Shown: one piece after another, positions 33,672 through 42,102 of the stretch | How the letters are laid out: every line of letters begins with the position of its first letter | Numbering within the stretch: the stretch's first letter is position 1 | From: an uncultured Prevotellaceae bacterium | GTDB taxonomy: Bacteria; Bacteroidota; Bacteroidia; Bacteroidales; Bacteroidaceae | Assembly: GCA_946407895.1 (NCBI GenBank) | Contig: CAMJQA010000004.1 | Span: forward strand, 16,228-80,227 | Reading direction: 5' to 3' | Length of the DNA stretch: 64,000 nucleotides | Position numbers and translations under genes: made by a program | Notes under the pieces: generated by a model | What the model was told of the DNA's origin: nothing | Database searches by the model: none | Seen by the model: the letters and a program-made list of their open reading frames with translations, nothing else

Positions 33672-35159
33672 TTACGATTCCTCATCCTTCACAATTGCCT
33701 CGATATCCGCATTGATACTCTCGTTCCTGTCGAAGTCCCATAGGGTGATGCTGCGCAGTTGGTAGTATCGGTACCAGTATTGGTGGAGCTGCTCTATGCG
33801 CCGCTGGCGGGCCTGGTCCTTGCTCTGCTGGGCGTCGTTGAGCTCCAGGGTGCTTATGCTGCCCGCCAGATAGGTGGCTATGTTTGTCTCATACCTGCGC
33901 TGTGCGATGCTGTCGGACTCCTGGGCGATGAGTAGCTGGCGGCTCTGGTTGTTCAGTTCCTCCACCAGTATGTACAGGTTCTGCTCGAAGGACTGCCGCT
34001 CCTGTCGGGCCAGGCTCTGCACCATCTCGCGGTTGCTCTCGGCCACCCGCACCCGTCCGCGCCGCTTACCCCAGTCCAGCAGGGGTATGCTCAGGCCCAC
34101 CTCCACCGTCTGGTAGTCGCGCAGGGGAGCATAGGCCCTCCGCATCGCATCGCCCTGCCCCGTATAGCCCACGCTGGCATAGAGGCTCATACTGCGCTGG
34201 TTGCCCCGGGCGGTAGCCACGCTGTAGTCGGCCTCCAGCGTCCTGCGCTCCAGGTTCAGCACGATGGGGTTGTTCTCCATGGCCCGTTCCAGCGCCTCCT
34301 CGTAGTTTACGGGGCGTGGCCGCATGTCGGCCGCGAGGTCTTCGTACCCGATGTCTATAGAGTCGGGCAGGTCCAGGTAGGTTGCCAGACGGAAGCGACT
34401 GCTGTTGAGCTGTGTCTGCGAGTTGGTGAGGGTGCTCTCTGCCTGCAGCATAGAGAGGCGCATTTGTCTGAGGTCGTTCTCGCTGATGGAGCCCATTTGC
34501 CTCTTCACCTTGGCTACCTCGTATAGCTTCTGCGCATTCTCGTAGTTTTGGCATGCCGTCTTCAGGTTCTCCCGTGCCAGTAGCAGGTTGAAGTAGTAGG
34601 TCACAGCCCTCATCGTCACCTCTTCCGTATCGGCCAGGAAGTTGGCCTTTGCCTCCCTGTATCGCAGGGGCTCTATGCGCCGCCGCCACTTCACCTCGTT
34701 GGCTGCAAAGAGTTGTTGCTGCAGGGTAATGCCCACCGGGACGGACATGAAGCGGTGCTCTCCGCCCGTGCCGAACTGCCGCAGGAAGTCTATGCTGGTG
34801 CTCAGGGAGAGTGTGCCGCCTGTAGGCCATATCTTCTGCACGGCCTTCAGCGTGCCGCCTGCCTCCAGGTAGTTACTGCGCACGTAGGTATAGCTGCCCT
34901 CGTCGGTCTGGTAGGCATTGTATCGCTTGTTGTACGTAGGCAGGTCGGCGCCGAGCGTCACCTCGGGCAGCAAGTCGGCGCGGAAGGAGCGGTATTCCCA
35001 GTAGGCAGCCTTCAGCTCGTTCAGCGCTACGGCTGCATCGGCACTTTGCTGCCGTGCCAGCCTTACCGTCTCTTCCAGCGTAAGCATACGCGCGGCCATG
35101 ACAGGCTGTAGGGAGAGGCAGGTGAATAATATATATATAATAATGTATAGCCTATTCAT
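33672..35159 (-). CDS. TolC-family outer-membrane efflux protein
   Basis: A 495-residue exported protein (signal MNRLYIIIYILFTCLSLQPV, cleavage near VMAAR) made of two similar halves of long amphipathic helices with short beta stretches, as in TolC. Typical pieces are LTLEETVRLARQQS, AVTYYFNLLLARENLKTA and VGLSIPLLDWGKRRGRV. It forms the outer-membrane channel of a tripartite exporter with the adaptor and ABC proteins encoded upstream. It overlaps the preceding permease by 8 bp and is the last gene of that operon. The first codons lie in an AT-rich repeat (35130-35150). Confidence 0.92.
   Translation of the reverse strand: MNRLYIIIYILFTCLSLQPVMAARMLTLEETVRLARQQSADAAVALNELKAAYWEYRSFRADLLPEVTLGADLPTYNKRYNAYQTDEGSYTYVRSNYLEAGGTLKAVQKIWPTGGTLSLSTSIDFLRQFGTGGEHRFMSVPVGITLQQQLFAANEVKWRRRIEPLRYREAKANFLADTEEVTMRAVTYYFNLLLARENLKTACQNYENAQKLYEVAKVKRQMGSISENDLRQMRLSMLQAESTLTNSQTQLNSSRFRLATYLDLPDSIDIGYEDLAADMRPRPVNYEEALERAMENNPIVLNLERRTLEADYSVATARGNQRSMSLYASVGYTGQGDAMRRAYAPLRDYQTVEVGLSIPLLDWGKRRGRVRVAESNREMVQSLARQERQSFEQNLYILVEELNNQSRQLLIAQESDSIAQRRYETNIATYLAGSISTLELNDAQQSKDQARQRRIEQLHQYWYRYYQLRSITLWDFDRNESINADIEAIVKDEES
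35130..35150 (-). repeat. AT-rich 21-bp interspersed repeat inside the TolC signal-peptide codons
   Basis: Identical over 21 bp (reverse complement) to 12482-12502. Here it encodes LYIIIYI of the signal peptide. Confidence 0.8.
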
Positions 35160-36399
35160 TCCTCAGTACGTCGATGGGGTTGGTGCGTGCTGCCTGCCGG
35201 GTGGGGAACCAGATGCCGGCTATGATGATAAGCAGCAGGATGAGGTAGGTGAGGCCCAGGTTGATGAAGAAGCGTCCGCCCTCGAAGGTCAGGCCGTTGT
35301 AGAGTTGTGTCACGCCCTTAACAGCCAGGTTATAGTCGATGAGTACGGAGGGCAGGAAGGCTATCGAGAGTAGGAGTACGGCCTCGCACATCAGGCGCAG
35401 GGCCACGTCGCCGGGCGTGGCGCCCATAGCCTTTTGCAGTCCTATCTCGGGGAACCGTTGCTGGGTGCGGAACCAGAAGGTGCCCAGCAGGCCCAGGAAG
35501 ACGTTGAAGAGCAGGAAACCGCCTATCATCATGGGCAGCTGCAGTGTCTGACGGTCTCGTGCCACGGCCTCCTCGCGCAGGGTCTCGAAGCGCGTTATGC
35601 CGCTTATGAAGAGGTTGCCCACGCGCAGCTGCCTGTCCCTGATCTGGCGGCGTATGCGCTCCTCGAACTGGCGCTCGCGCCCGGCCTTCACCCGCACGGA
35701 GAAGTCCAGCCATCCGTTCTCTATGCCACCGCGCTCAAGTAGGAATATGTATTCCTTGGAGCACTCGTTGTCCAGCCCCTCGCGCTCTATTCGCTTGATG
35801 GGTTGCACCAGGCCTGCCACGCGGAGGAGCCCGCTATAGTCGGTGAGCATCCTGCCCACCAGGTGGCGGGCGGAGTCGCCTTCCATGAGGTTCGACGAGA
35901 TGAGCACTTCGTTCTTCTCCAGGGCATCGGCCATCTGCTGCGCCGTCATACCGCTCTGGCTCTGCAGGCGGAAGACGTGTACGAAGTCGGGCTGGACTAC
36001 CATGACCCGGGCGCTGATGAACGTGGAATCTATGGCGTAGCCACTAAGCATGGCCGAGAGGTTGTAGGGCGCGCAGCTCATCGAGTAGGCGGCATATTCC
36101 ACGTCCTCGTCATTCTGCATCATGCCGAGCAGGTTCATCCGTGTCTCGTACTTCAGCGTCTCATCGTCGTAGGAGGCGTCGTACGAGGGCGAGCCCTTGC
36201 TGAACCATTTGGTCTGTATCTGATAGCAGTGGCTGATGTCTGTGCCCATAGGCTCGCTGTAGAGCAGATGCAGGCACCACGCGGCATCGACGATGACGAA
36301 CATGATGCAGGCTATGATGAACAGTTCCAGCAGGAGCGCTATGTTGGAACGCCGCTCGTTCCATATCTGTGTGATGAGGTAACGATATATCTGTTTCAT
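35152..36399 (-). CDS. ABC transporter permease (MacB/FtsX type), second
   Basis: A 415-residue membrane protein. It has one N-terminal helix (about 18-40), a periplasmic domain of about 240 residues, then three helices with the FtsX-type block PEIGLQKAMGATPGDVALRLM. It ends TRQAARTNPIDVLRNE, a standard MacB-family C-terminus. With the other permease it would form the heterodimeric membrane part of a mechanotransmission-type exporter. It starts 22 bp after the first permease and overlaps TolC by 8 bp. Confidence 0.9.
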   Translation of the reverse strand: MKQIYRYLITQIWNERRSNIALLLELFIIACIMFVIVDAAWCLHLLYSEPMGTDISHCYQIQTKWFSKGSPSYDASYDDETLKYETRMNLLGMMQNDEDVEYAAYSMSCAPYNLSAMLSGYAIDSTFISARVMVVQPDFVHVFRLQSQSGMTAQQMADALEKNEVLISSNLMEGDSARHLVGRMLTDYSGLLRVAGLVQPIKRIEREGLDNECSKEYIFLLERGGIENGWLDFSVRVKAGRERQFEERIRRQIRDRQLRVGNLFISGITRFETLREEAVARDRQTLQLPMMIGGFLLFNVFLGLLGTFWFRTQQRFPEIGLQKAMGATPGDVALRLMCEAVLLLSIAFLPSVLIDYNLAVKGVTQLYNGLTFEGGRFFINLGLTYLILLLIIIAGIWFPTRQAARTNPIDVLRNE

Positions 36400-36421
36400 A
36401 AGGCTATACTTTTATGGAGGT

Positions 36422-37684
36422 TCATTTCAAGGATTCCACTATGTTGCAGCGGCTGGCCCGCCAGGTGGGGACAAGGCTGCTGATGGCATTCAGTATGAGG
36501 CAGAAGAGAAGGGTCCACAGCCATACTGCGGGCTGGAAGAGGATGCTCAGGTCGAGCGTCCAAGCGAAGCCGAAGGTGGGCCCCATACTTTGGTTCAAGA
36601 CACCCTGCGTGATGCTGCCTCCGAAGCAGGCGAGCAGCAGGAAGCAAAGCCCCAGGCCCAGCAGGCCGGCCAGCAGCGTCTGCACCATCGACTCCATGAA
36701 GGTCTGCACCAGGATGGCCCGCCGCGTGGCTCCGAAGGCCCGTCGCACGCCTATCTCGGCCTCGCGCTGGCGGAGCCGGCTCCGCGTCATGCTGGCGATG
36801 TTCAGGGCGGGGATGACGAGCAGCACCAGGTAGATGATGTAGAACTCCCTGCGTATGTTCTTCAGCCCAGGTATGCGGTTGGCGGAGTTGCGGTAGAAGT
36901 AATCCTCCTGGCTAGCGGGCTGCCCCAGGAGGTCGAGCGTGTCGGGCAGCACCGTCTGGTTGTGTACGCGCAATCGCTGCTCCACCTCGTCGCGTATGGC
37001 CGCCAGGCCGGCCTCGCTCTCGCCCAGCATGGCCACCTGATAGGGCCCATTCCGCCCGAAGTCCTCCTCAACCGAGCAGGGTATCCAGGCCTGGGCGTAT
37101 GCGGCCTTCATGATGGAGGCCACGTCGCGCACCACGGCCTTCACCACGTAGCTGTCTTCGTTGATGCTCACCTCCTGGCCCACAGCCTCGGCCGGATGGC
37201 TGAAGTAGTGGGCGGCCACGCTCTCCGAGAGGATGACCAGCCGACTGCCCTCGTGGCACTCCTCGGGCGTGAAGGTCTGGCCGGCCAGCAGGTCGAAGCG
37301 GAAGATGCGGAAGTAGTCGGCATTGGCGGCCCTGACGTAAATCTCCTGCGACTCCAGGCCCGTCAGCGCTACCTCCTGCTTGCTGATGCCCTTGAAAACG
37401 GCTATCGCCTGGGGCGTCTTCAGGGGCAGGAAGACTTCGTTCACCAGCCTGCCACCCATCCAGGAACTCTCGGTGCCCCCCTTCGCCCGCTTGAATACCT
37501 GGGCACAGCAGTATAGGGTGCGCGAGCGGTTGGGTTCGTTACCGTAGTCGGCCAGGCTTGCCTGGCGGACGATGAAGACCATCATGACCAGGCAGATGCT
37601 TACGGCCGAGCCGATGACGGTGAGTGCAGCCAGCAGGGGCTGCGTGCGCATGTTGATTAGCGCCAGTCGGAATATCTCTTTCAT
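36422..37684 (-). CDS. ABC transporter permease (MacB/FtsX type), first
   Basis: A 420-residue protein with the same plan as its neighbour: an N-terminal helix (LLAALTVIGSAVSICLVMMV), a large periplasmic domain, and three C-terminal helices after the block EAEIGVRRAFGATRRAILVQ. It ends LVPTWRASRCNIVESLK. The two permeases are clearly diverged, so a heterodimer is more likely than two homodimers (inference). It is separated from the ATPase gene by 73 bp that hold a short tandem repeat. Confidence 0.9.
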   Translation of the reverse strand: MKEIFRLALINMRTQPLLAALTVIGSAVSICLVMMVFIVRQASLADYGNEPNRSRTLYCCAQVFKRAKGGTESSWMGGRLVNEVFLPLKTPQAIAVFKGISKQEVALTGLESQEIYVRAANADYFRIFRFDLLAGQTFTPEECHEGSRLVILSESVAAHYFSHPAEAVGQEVSINEDSYVVKAVVRDVASIMKAAYAQAWIPCSVEEDFGRNGPYQVAMLGESEAGLAAIRDEVEQRLRVHNQTVLPDTLDLLGQPASQEDYFYRNSANRIPGLKNIRREFYIIYLVLLVIPALNIASMTRSRLRQREAEIGVRRAFGATRRAILVQTFMESMVQTLLAGLLGLGLCFLLLACFGGSITQGVLNQSMGPTFGFAWTLDLSILFQPAVWLWTLLFCLILNAISSLVPTWRASRCNIVESLK

Positions 37685-37705
37685 TCTTTTTTATTTGATG
37701 TCGTT

Positions 37706-37753
37706 ATATCGAAACATCGGAATATCGAAACATCGAAATCTCGGAATCTCGGA
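37706..37753. repeat. 8-bp based short tandem repeat in the efflux operon
   Basis: Three 16-bp units: ATATCGAAACATCGGA, ATATCGAAACATCGAA, ATCTCGGAATCTCGGA. Each is a doubled 8-mer of the form ATnTCGnA. It lies between the ATPase stop and the first permease start. Confidence 0.85.
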
Positions 37754-37757
37754 AAAA

Positions 37758-38429
37758 TCACTCTACTTGCCGCCCGTCGAAGAAGCGGATGATGCGGTCG
37801 GCCTGATGGGCCTGCTCCTCGTTGTGAGTCACCATAACGATGGTGCGCCCCTCCTTTTGGTTCAGTTGGAGCAGCAGTTGCATAATCTCGGCACTCATGT
37901 GCGAGTCCAGGTTGCCCGTAGGCTCGTCGGCCAGCAGGATGTCGGGGTTGCAGGCCATGGCGCGGGCTATGGCTACGCGCTGGCTCTGTCCGCCCGAGAG
38001 CTGGCTGGGCAGGTGGCGCAGGCGGTGGCTCATGCCCACCTGCTCCAGCAACTGGCGTGCCCGCTCGTGCCGCTTGCCCTCGCTCATGCCGCAGTATAGC
38101 AGGGGCATCTCCACGTTCTGCAGCACGTTGAGCGAGGGAATCAGGTGAAAACTCTGGAAGACGAAGCCCACCGTCCGGTTGCGGAAGGCTGCTGCCCGCC
38201 GGTCGCTGAGGCTGCCCGTGGGCGTTCCCTTCAGGATGACTTCTCCCTCGGTAGGCCGGTCCAGCAGGCCCATGATGTTCAGCAGGGTCGATTTGCCGCA
38301 TCCGCTTGGCCCCATTATGGCCACGAACTCCCCCTTCTCGATACTGATGTTTACATTCTCCAGGGCTATGGTCTCCACCTCGCTGGTGCGGAAGACGCGG
38401 CCCACTTTCTTCAATTCTATCATACTCAT
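37758..38429 (-). CDS. ABC transporter ATPase (MacB/LolD type)
   Basis: A 223-residue nucleotide-binding protein. Walker A is GPSGCGKSTLLN (about 40-51), the signature is LSGGQSQRVAIARA, Walker B is ILLADEPTGNLDS and the switch His is in VMVTHNEEQA. It powers the two permeases encoded next. The LolD/MacB subfamily serves exporters that move substrates from the periplasm outward together with a fusion protein and TolC. It lies 39 bp downstream of the adaptor gene. Confidence 0.95.
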   Translation of the reverse strand: MSMIELKKVGRVFRTSEVETIALENVNISIEKGEFVAIMGPSGCGKSTLLNIMGLLDRPTEGEVILKGTPTGSLSDRRAAAFRNRTVGFVFQSFHLIPSLNVLQNVEMPLLYCGMSEGKRHERARQLLEQVGMSHRLRHLPSQLSGGQSQRVAIARAMACNPDILLADEPTGNLDSHMSAEIMQLLLQLNQKEGRTIVMVTHNEEQAHQADRIIRFFDGRQVE

Positions 38430-38468
38430 ATCTTTTTGTTTTGTTTTATATCTGTTGAACCCTGAACC

Positions 38469-39740
38469 TTACTTCACCCTGATTTCCCTGTGGTCGGCGA
38501 AGTCCTGCATATCGCTCACGACCACCTGCTCGCCAGGTTTCAGGCCCGAGAGCACTTCTACATAGTCATACCCGCCCAGTCCCAGTCGGACATCGCGTCG
38601 GCGCAGGACGTTGCCCTCCCTGACGAACAGGGAGTATATGCGAGGTTCCTCGTAGAAGGAGCCGTTCCTGATGCGCAGTACGCTGTCCCTGAGCGCAGTA
38701 AGTATGCGTGCCTCCACCCTGAGCCCCGGTCGCAGGGCGGGATGGTTGGGCTCCGCAAGGCTGACCAGGAAGGAGATGTTGCCCTGCTGCGACAGGGGGT
38801 TCACGTTGCTCACCACACCGTTCAGCTCGGCCTGCCCGGCGCGAATCCTCACCTGAGCGCCCGGCACGATGCGGTCGGCATACCGCTCGGGTGCCTCACC
38901 CTTCAGTCGGTAGCTGCTCAAGTCGCTGATTACGGCCAGCTTTTCGCCGGGCGATACCTGTGCGCCTACCGAGCTATGCAGGAAGGTGAGCGTGCCAGAG
39001 CGCGGAGCCCGCACCTGAGCCTGCTCCAGGGTGCGGCCCAGGGCGGCGAGGTCGGCGCGGAAGACCTGCAGTTCCAGTTGCTGCACCTCCCTCTCGGCCT
39101 GTGCCGAGGTCTGCTCGCCGCGCAGTTGCTGGCGCAGCTGCTCCAGTTCCAGGCGGGCCGTCTCGTAGTCGGCCTGAGCCTGCCGCACCCTCTCTGTGGT
39201 GCCCGAGCCTATGCTGTCCAGCTGTTGCTCGCCGCGCAGCTGGCGCTGGCGGCTGCTGAGCGTCGTCTCCGCCACCTTTATTCTCATCCCCAGGTCGGCC
39301 AGCCTTGTCTGCTGGTTGGCCTCCAGCTGTACGAGCTTCAGTCGGCGCATCTTCTCCTCCTCCACCGCCTTCTGGTAGCTGTCGCTTGCCTGCTGCAGGT
39401 CCAGGCTGAGCAGCGGTGTGCCCGCCTCCACCTCTTCGCCCGTCCTGTGATGGACGGCCATGATATGGCTGCTGATGGGCGAGGTCACTATCTGCTGCAC
39501 CTCGGCCTCCACCAGGGCACTGGTGCCAACGCCTGCCTCCACGCTGCCGTATTCTGCGGCCGAAAGGGTGAACTCTGCTATATCGTAGCGGCGCTCTATC
39601 AGGCGCACAGCCCCATAGACCGCTATCAGGGCCGTTCCCAATACTATTGCCGGCCGCAGCCAACTGCGCAGGCGCATCGTCAGCCGTTCGCGGCGGCTCA
39701 GTGTCCTGTCCATTGTGCTTTGTTCTCTTCTGCTTTGCAT
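38469..39740 (-). CDS. periplasmic adaptor (HlyD/MacA-like) of the efflux system
   Basis: A 423-residue membrane fusion protein. It has an N-terminal membrane anchor (LRPAIVLGTALIAVYGAVRL), a lipoyl-like half-motif (ISSHIMAVHHRTGEEVEAGT), a long coiled-coil hairpin (about 110-225), the second lipoyl half (VRAPRSGTLTFLHSSVGAQV), a beta-barrel and a membrane-proximal domain. It bridges the inner-membrane ABC permeases and TolC. An in-frame ATG at 39713 is an alternative start. It is the first gene of the operon and has a sigma-54-like promoter ending about 20-30 nt before the first ATG. Confidence 0.92.
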   Translation of the reverse strand: MQSRREQSTMDRTLSRRERLTMRLRSWLRPAIVLGTALIAVYGAVRLIERRYDIAEFTLSAAEYGSVEAGVGTSALVEAEVQQIVTSPISSHIMAVHHRTGEEVEAGTPLLSLDLQQASDSYQKAVEEEKMRRLKLVQLEANQQTRLADLGMRIKVAETTLSSRQRQLRGEQQLDSIGSGTTERVRQAQADYETARLELEQLRQQLRGEQTSAQAEREVQQLELQVFRADLAALGRTLEQAQVRAPRSGTLTFLHSSVGAQVSPGEKLAVISDLSSYRLKGEAPERYADRIVPGAQVRIRAGQAELNGVVSNVNPLSQQGNISFLVSLAEPNHPALRPGLRVEARILTALRDSVLRIRNGSFYEEPRIYSLFVREGNVLRRRDVRLGLGGYDYVEVLSGLKPGEQVVVSDMQDFADHREIRVK

Positions 39741-39770
39741 ACTTTCTTGTCCGTTATGCCAAACTATGTA

Positions 39771-39785
39771 ACAAAAAGCGTGCCA
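39771..39785 (-). promoter_or_regulatory. sigma-54 (-24/-12) promoter of the efflux operon
   Basis: The minus strand reads TGGCACGCTTTTTGT, compared with the RpoN consensus TGGCACG-N4-TTGC. The invariant GG (-24) and the exact 10-nt spacing are kept, and only the C of GC at -12 is T. It gives an estimated start near 39760 and a 20-nt leader. An NtrC-type activator is encoded downstream. Confidence 0.65.
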
Positions 39786-39829
39786 AACTCGTAAGTGCCT
39801 GTCTTTCTGGTGACTATGAGTTTTTACCG

Positions 39830-39865
39830 CTGTCCGTCTGCGGACAGTGTGTCCGTAAACGGACA
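39830..39865. promoter_or_regulatory. paired TGTCCG palindromes, likely activator-binding (UAS) sites
   Basis: Site 1 is CTGTCCG-TCTG-CGGACAG (39830-39847). Site 2 is TGTCCGT-AA-ACGGACA (39850-39865). The centres are 19 bp apart, about two helix turns, and roughly 80-100 bp upstream of the predicted start. That is the usual arrangement for binding a dimeric sigma-54 activator. Confidence 0.65.
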
Positions 39866-39932
39866 GTCGGGCGGGCAGACAGGTGAGTTGAAAGGATGGA
39901 CAACTACCAGTACTTACACGGCCCTATACAAG

Positions 39933-39991
39933 AACAACGGCGTTGTTTTGACAGTTCTATACCGATGTTTTGTCGAAACAACGCCGTTGTT
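39933..39991. repeat. two 15-bp palindromes forming a long inverted repeat
   Basis: AACAACGGCGTTGTT (39933-39947) and AACAACGCCGTTGTT (39977-39991) are each palindromic. Their centres are 44 bp apart, and the flanks (TTGACA versus TGTCGA) extend the pairing between them to about 21 bp. It could be an operator pair, or a transcription terminator for the gene ending at 40048, though no T-run follows on that strand. Confidence 0.8.
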
Positions 39992-40047
39992 TTTATGTTT
40001 CCGAGGCGGGTGTAGAATTTGCTAAACCCGCCTCTTGCAAAATTTCC

Positions 40048-41979
40048 TCACTTCTTCCACACGAACCGGTAGTTGAATCGTCGGTTTGGTGCGGTGTCGC
40101 CGTGGGTGCAGAGCGATATGGGGTCGCGGAGCTCCCCGGGGTTGTCGGCCCACTTGAAGTCGAAGGTGGCCTGGCGGCCCTGTATGCCCAGCCACTGGGC
40201 GGGTAGGGACAGCTCCAGCTCGCAGCCGCTGACGGCCAGGGGCGCGGTGCCCAGGGCGGTCCACTGGCCATCCTGGTAGCGCTTGACTACGGTGGTGTGC
40301 GCATCGGGCACCTCCTGGTTCACCAGCAGGTCGTAGCCGTACCAGCCGGTCTGGGCGTCCTGGTCGGCATCGATGAGCAGCAGCATCCAGGCGGGGTCGG
40401 TATGGGGCGTAATGGGCGCGCCGCAGCGTACGTAGAAGGCCACCTGCCCCCTGCGGGTAATGGCTACGCGGGCCTCCTGCAGGTCGTTGCGGCCCGTGCG
40501 GTCGGTGTAGTGCAGGCCGGCGTAGCCGTCGGCATCGCGGTGGGTGACGTCGCCCCGCGTATCGCGGTAGGTGACCTCCACAGACTCCCAGTCGGCGAAG
40601 CGGCCGTCGATGCTGATGCGCCTGCGCCCCCTGTTCTCGGGTATGGGGCGCACGCCCTTGTAGCGCCGTATGTTCTGGGCCATCTGCATGTAGTAGTTGT
40701 CGGTGTAGCCCCCCTTCATGGGCTGTATGGTGCGGTTGAACTCGGCATTGTACTGGTCGATGAAGGCGAAGGGCGGGTTCTTGCGGCCCATGAAGGGTGC
40801 CCACCAGCCCCACTTGCCGGCCGTCCACTCGTTCCAGTCGTTCAGGTAGAGGAACTGGGGGTTGGCCGCCAGGGCGTCCTCCCACCGCTCCTGGAAGTAG
40901 ATGCCGTAGCCCTCGGGGTGGTCTACCTGGCGCCCCAGCCAAGGCACGTAGGCCCGGCGGGGCAGGTCGTACTCGTTGAGCTCGGGCTCCAGGGTGTGGC
41001 GCGACCACGACTTGCCCACGCCCATGGGCTCGCCCTCCAGTCCCACTGGATGCTGCGCGGGGGTTACGGCGGCCTGCTCGGGCTTCCCCTCGTGGCGCGA
41101 AACGAGCTCCGAGGGCTTCATGCGGATGATGTCGAAGTTGTTCATCTGGTAGCCGAAGCTCCAGTTGTCCTCGGTGCCGACGTACCGCTTGCCCTTGTTG
41201 CGATAGGAACCCCACCACATGTTGCGCAGGGTGAAGAAATCGCGTATCTCCTGGGGATAGTCGGAGGCGTGCCGGTCGGGGTGCTCGCCGGTGGCATCGC
41301 TGGAGGGGTCGGCATTGTAGAGGAGCAGCGGGCGGCCGTCCCACTGGAACCAGAGGTCGCGGTACAGCCCGGCCTTGTAGTATCGCTGGTAGATTTGCCT
41401 GACTACCTCAACGGGGTTGCCGTTGTACGACCAGAAGGCGAACTGCGGCGTGCGGTTGCCCTCCTGGCGCATCTTGGTCATGGTGGCGAAGAGGAGGTCC
41501 CACTGGTCCCAGTAGCAGATGCCGTTCGTGGCATCCAGGATGAGGACGTCGACGCCTGCATCCTGCAGCATGGAGAGGTCGCGGCGTATGACCCACTCGT
41601 CCTGGCTAAGGAAGTAGCCCACCTCGGGCTCGCCCCAGTGGTACATGCCGAAGCGCCATGCCTTGGGGTCGTTCTGCATGCGTGCCATCGGGTTGTCCTG
41701 CAGGATTTCCGTAACGTTGGCATAGGGCCCCTGGGTGTTGTGGTTCTCGGGCGTGTGCCAGGTAACGTAGAAGATGCCTACTACGCGGCGCTGGTCGTGC
41801 CTGACTACGCCTACGGAGTCTACGCCGGGCATGGTGCGGCCCAGGGCATCGGTGGCCACCCAGGTGTCGCTCATCAGGTCGGTGGGGTCGTCGCCCTCGG
41901 CGTTCGGTTCCGGCGTCCCCTGCGCATACAGGCTCAGGCTGCTGAGCAGCAGGGCTGCGGATAATATATTCTTTCTCAT
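40048..41979 (-). CDS. GH71/GH99-like glycoside hydrolase with C-terminal beta-sandwich
   Basis: A 643-residue exported protein (signal MRKNILSAALLLSSLSLYAQ). A TIM-barrel segment (about 65-440) has VVGIFYVTWHTPE at the start, an acidic pair region GMYHWGEPEVGYFLS, ILDATNGICYWDQW, and FLYLNDWNEWTAGKWG, the WNEW motif known from GH99-type endo-alpha-mannosidase/mannanase relatives. The C-terminus (about 480-643, SIDGRFADWESVEVTYRDTR) resembles a CBM9-like domain. It probably cleaves an alpha-linked host or microbial glycan. No SusC/SusD genes are near. Next upstream is a GH2 enzyme. Confidence 0.75.
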   Translation of the reverse strand: MRKNILSAALLLSSLSLYAQGTPEPNAEGDDPTDLMSDTWVATDALGRTMPGVDSVGVVRHDQRRVVGIFYVTWHTPENHNTQGPYANVTEILQDNPMARMQNDPKAWRFGMYHWGEPEVGYFLSQDEWVIRRDLSMLQDAGVDVLILDATNGICYWDQWDLLFATMTKMRQEGNRTPQFAFWSYNGNPVEVVRQIYQRYYKAGLYRDLWFQWDGRPLLLYNADPSSDATGEHPDRHASDYPQEIRDFFTLRNMWWGSYRNKGKRYVGTEDNWSFGYQMNNFDIIRMKPSELVSRHEGKPEQAAVTPAQHPVGLEGEPMGVGKSWSRHTLEPELNEYDLPRRAYVPWLGRQVDHPEGYGIYFQERWEDALAANPQFLYLNDWNEWTAGKWGWWAPFMGRKNPPFAFIDQYNAEFNRTIQPMKGGYTDNYYMQMAQNIRRYKGVRPIPENRGRRRISIDGRFADWESVEVTYRDTRGDVTHRDADGYAGLHYTDRTGRNDLQEARVAITRRGQVAFYVRCGAPITPHTDPAWMLLLIDADQDAQTGWYGYDLLVNQEVPDAHTTVVKRYQDGQWTALGTAPLAVSGCELELSLPAQWLGIQGRQATFDFKWADNPGELRDPISLCTHGDTAPNRRFNYRFVWKK

Positions 41980-42012
41980 GATGTTCTATAGGCCCTTCGG
42001 GCGTTTAAAAGG

Positions 42013-42087
42013 TTGACCTACGGTCTTCGTCTGTCACGACTCGGCAGAATCCAAGCGAGCTTGGTTCTGCTCTCGCTGCTCCAGACG
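42013..42087 (+). repeat. covarying hairpin element, copy B
   Basis: Head GACCTACGGTC (42015-42025), outer arms CGTCTG (42028-42033) and CAGACG (42082-42087), block TCACGACTCGGCA (42034-42046), inner arms GAA(T)CCAAGC and GCTTGGTTC with one bulged T, and block TGCTCTCGCTGCTC (42068-42081). Confidence 0.85.
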
Positions 42088-42102
42088 TTCAATTATCAAT
42101 TA

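Noticed and set aside
40297..41964. 555-codon open frame on the + strand
   Set aside because: Antisense to the signal-peptide-bearing glycosidase gene. The frame is open only because of the GC-rich codon pattern.
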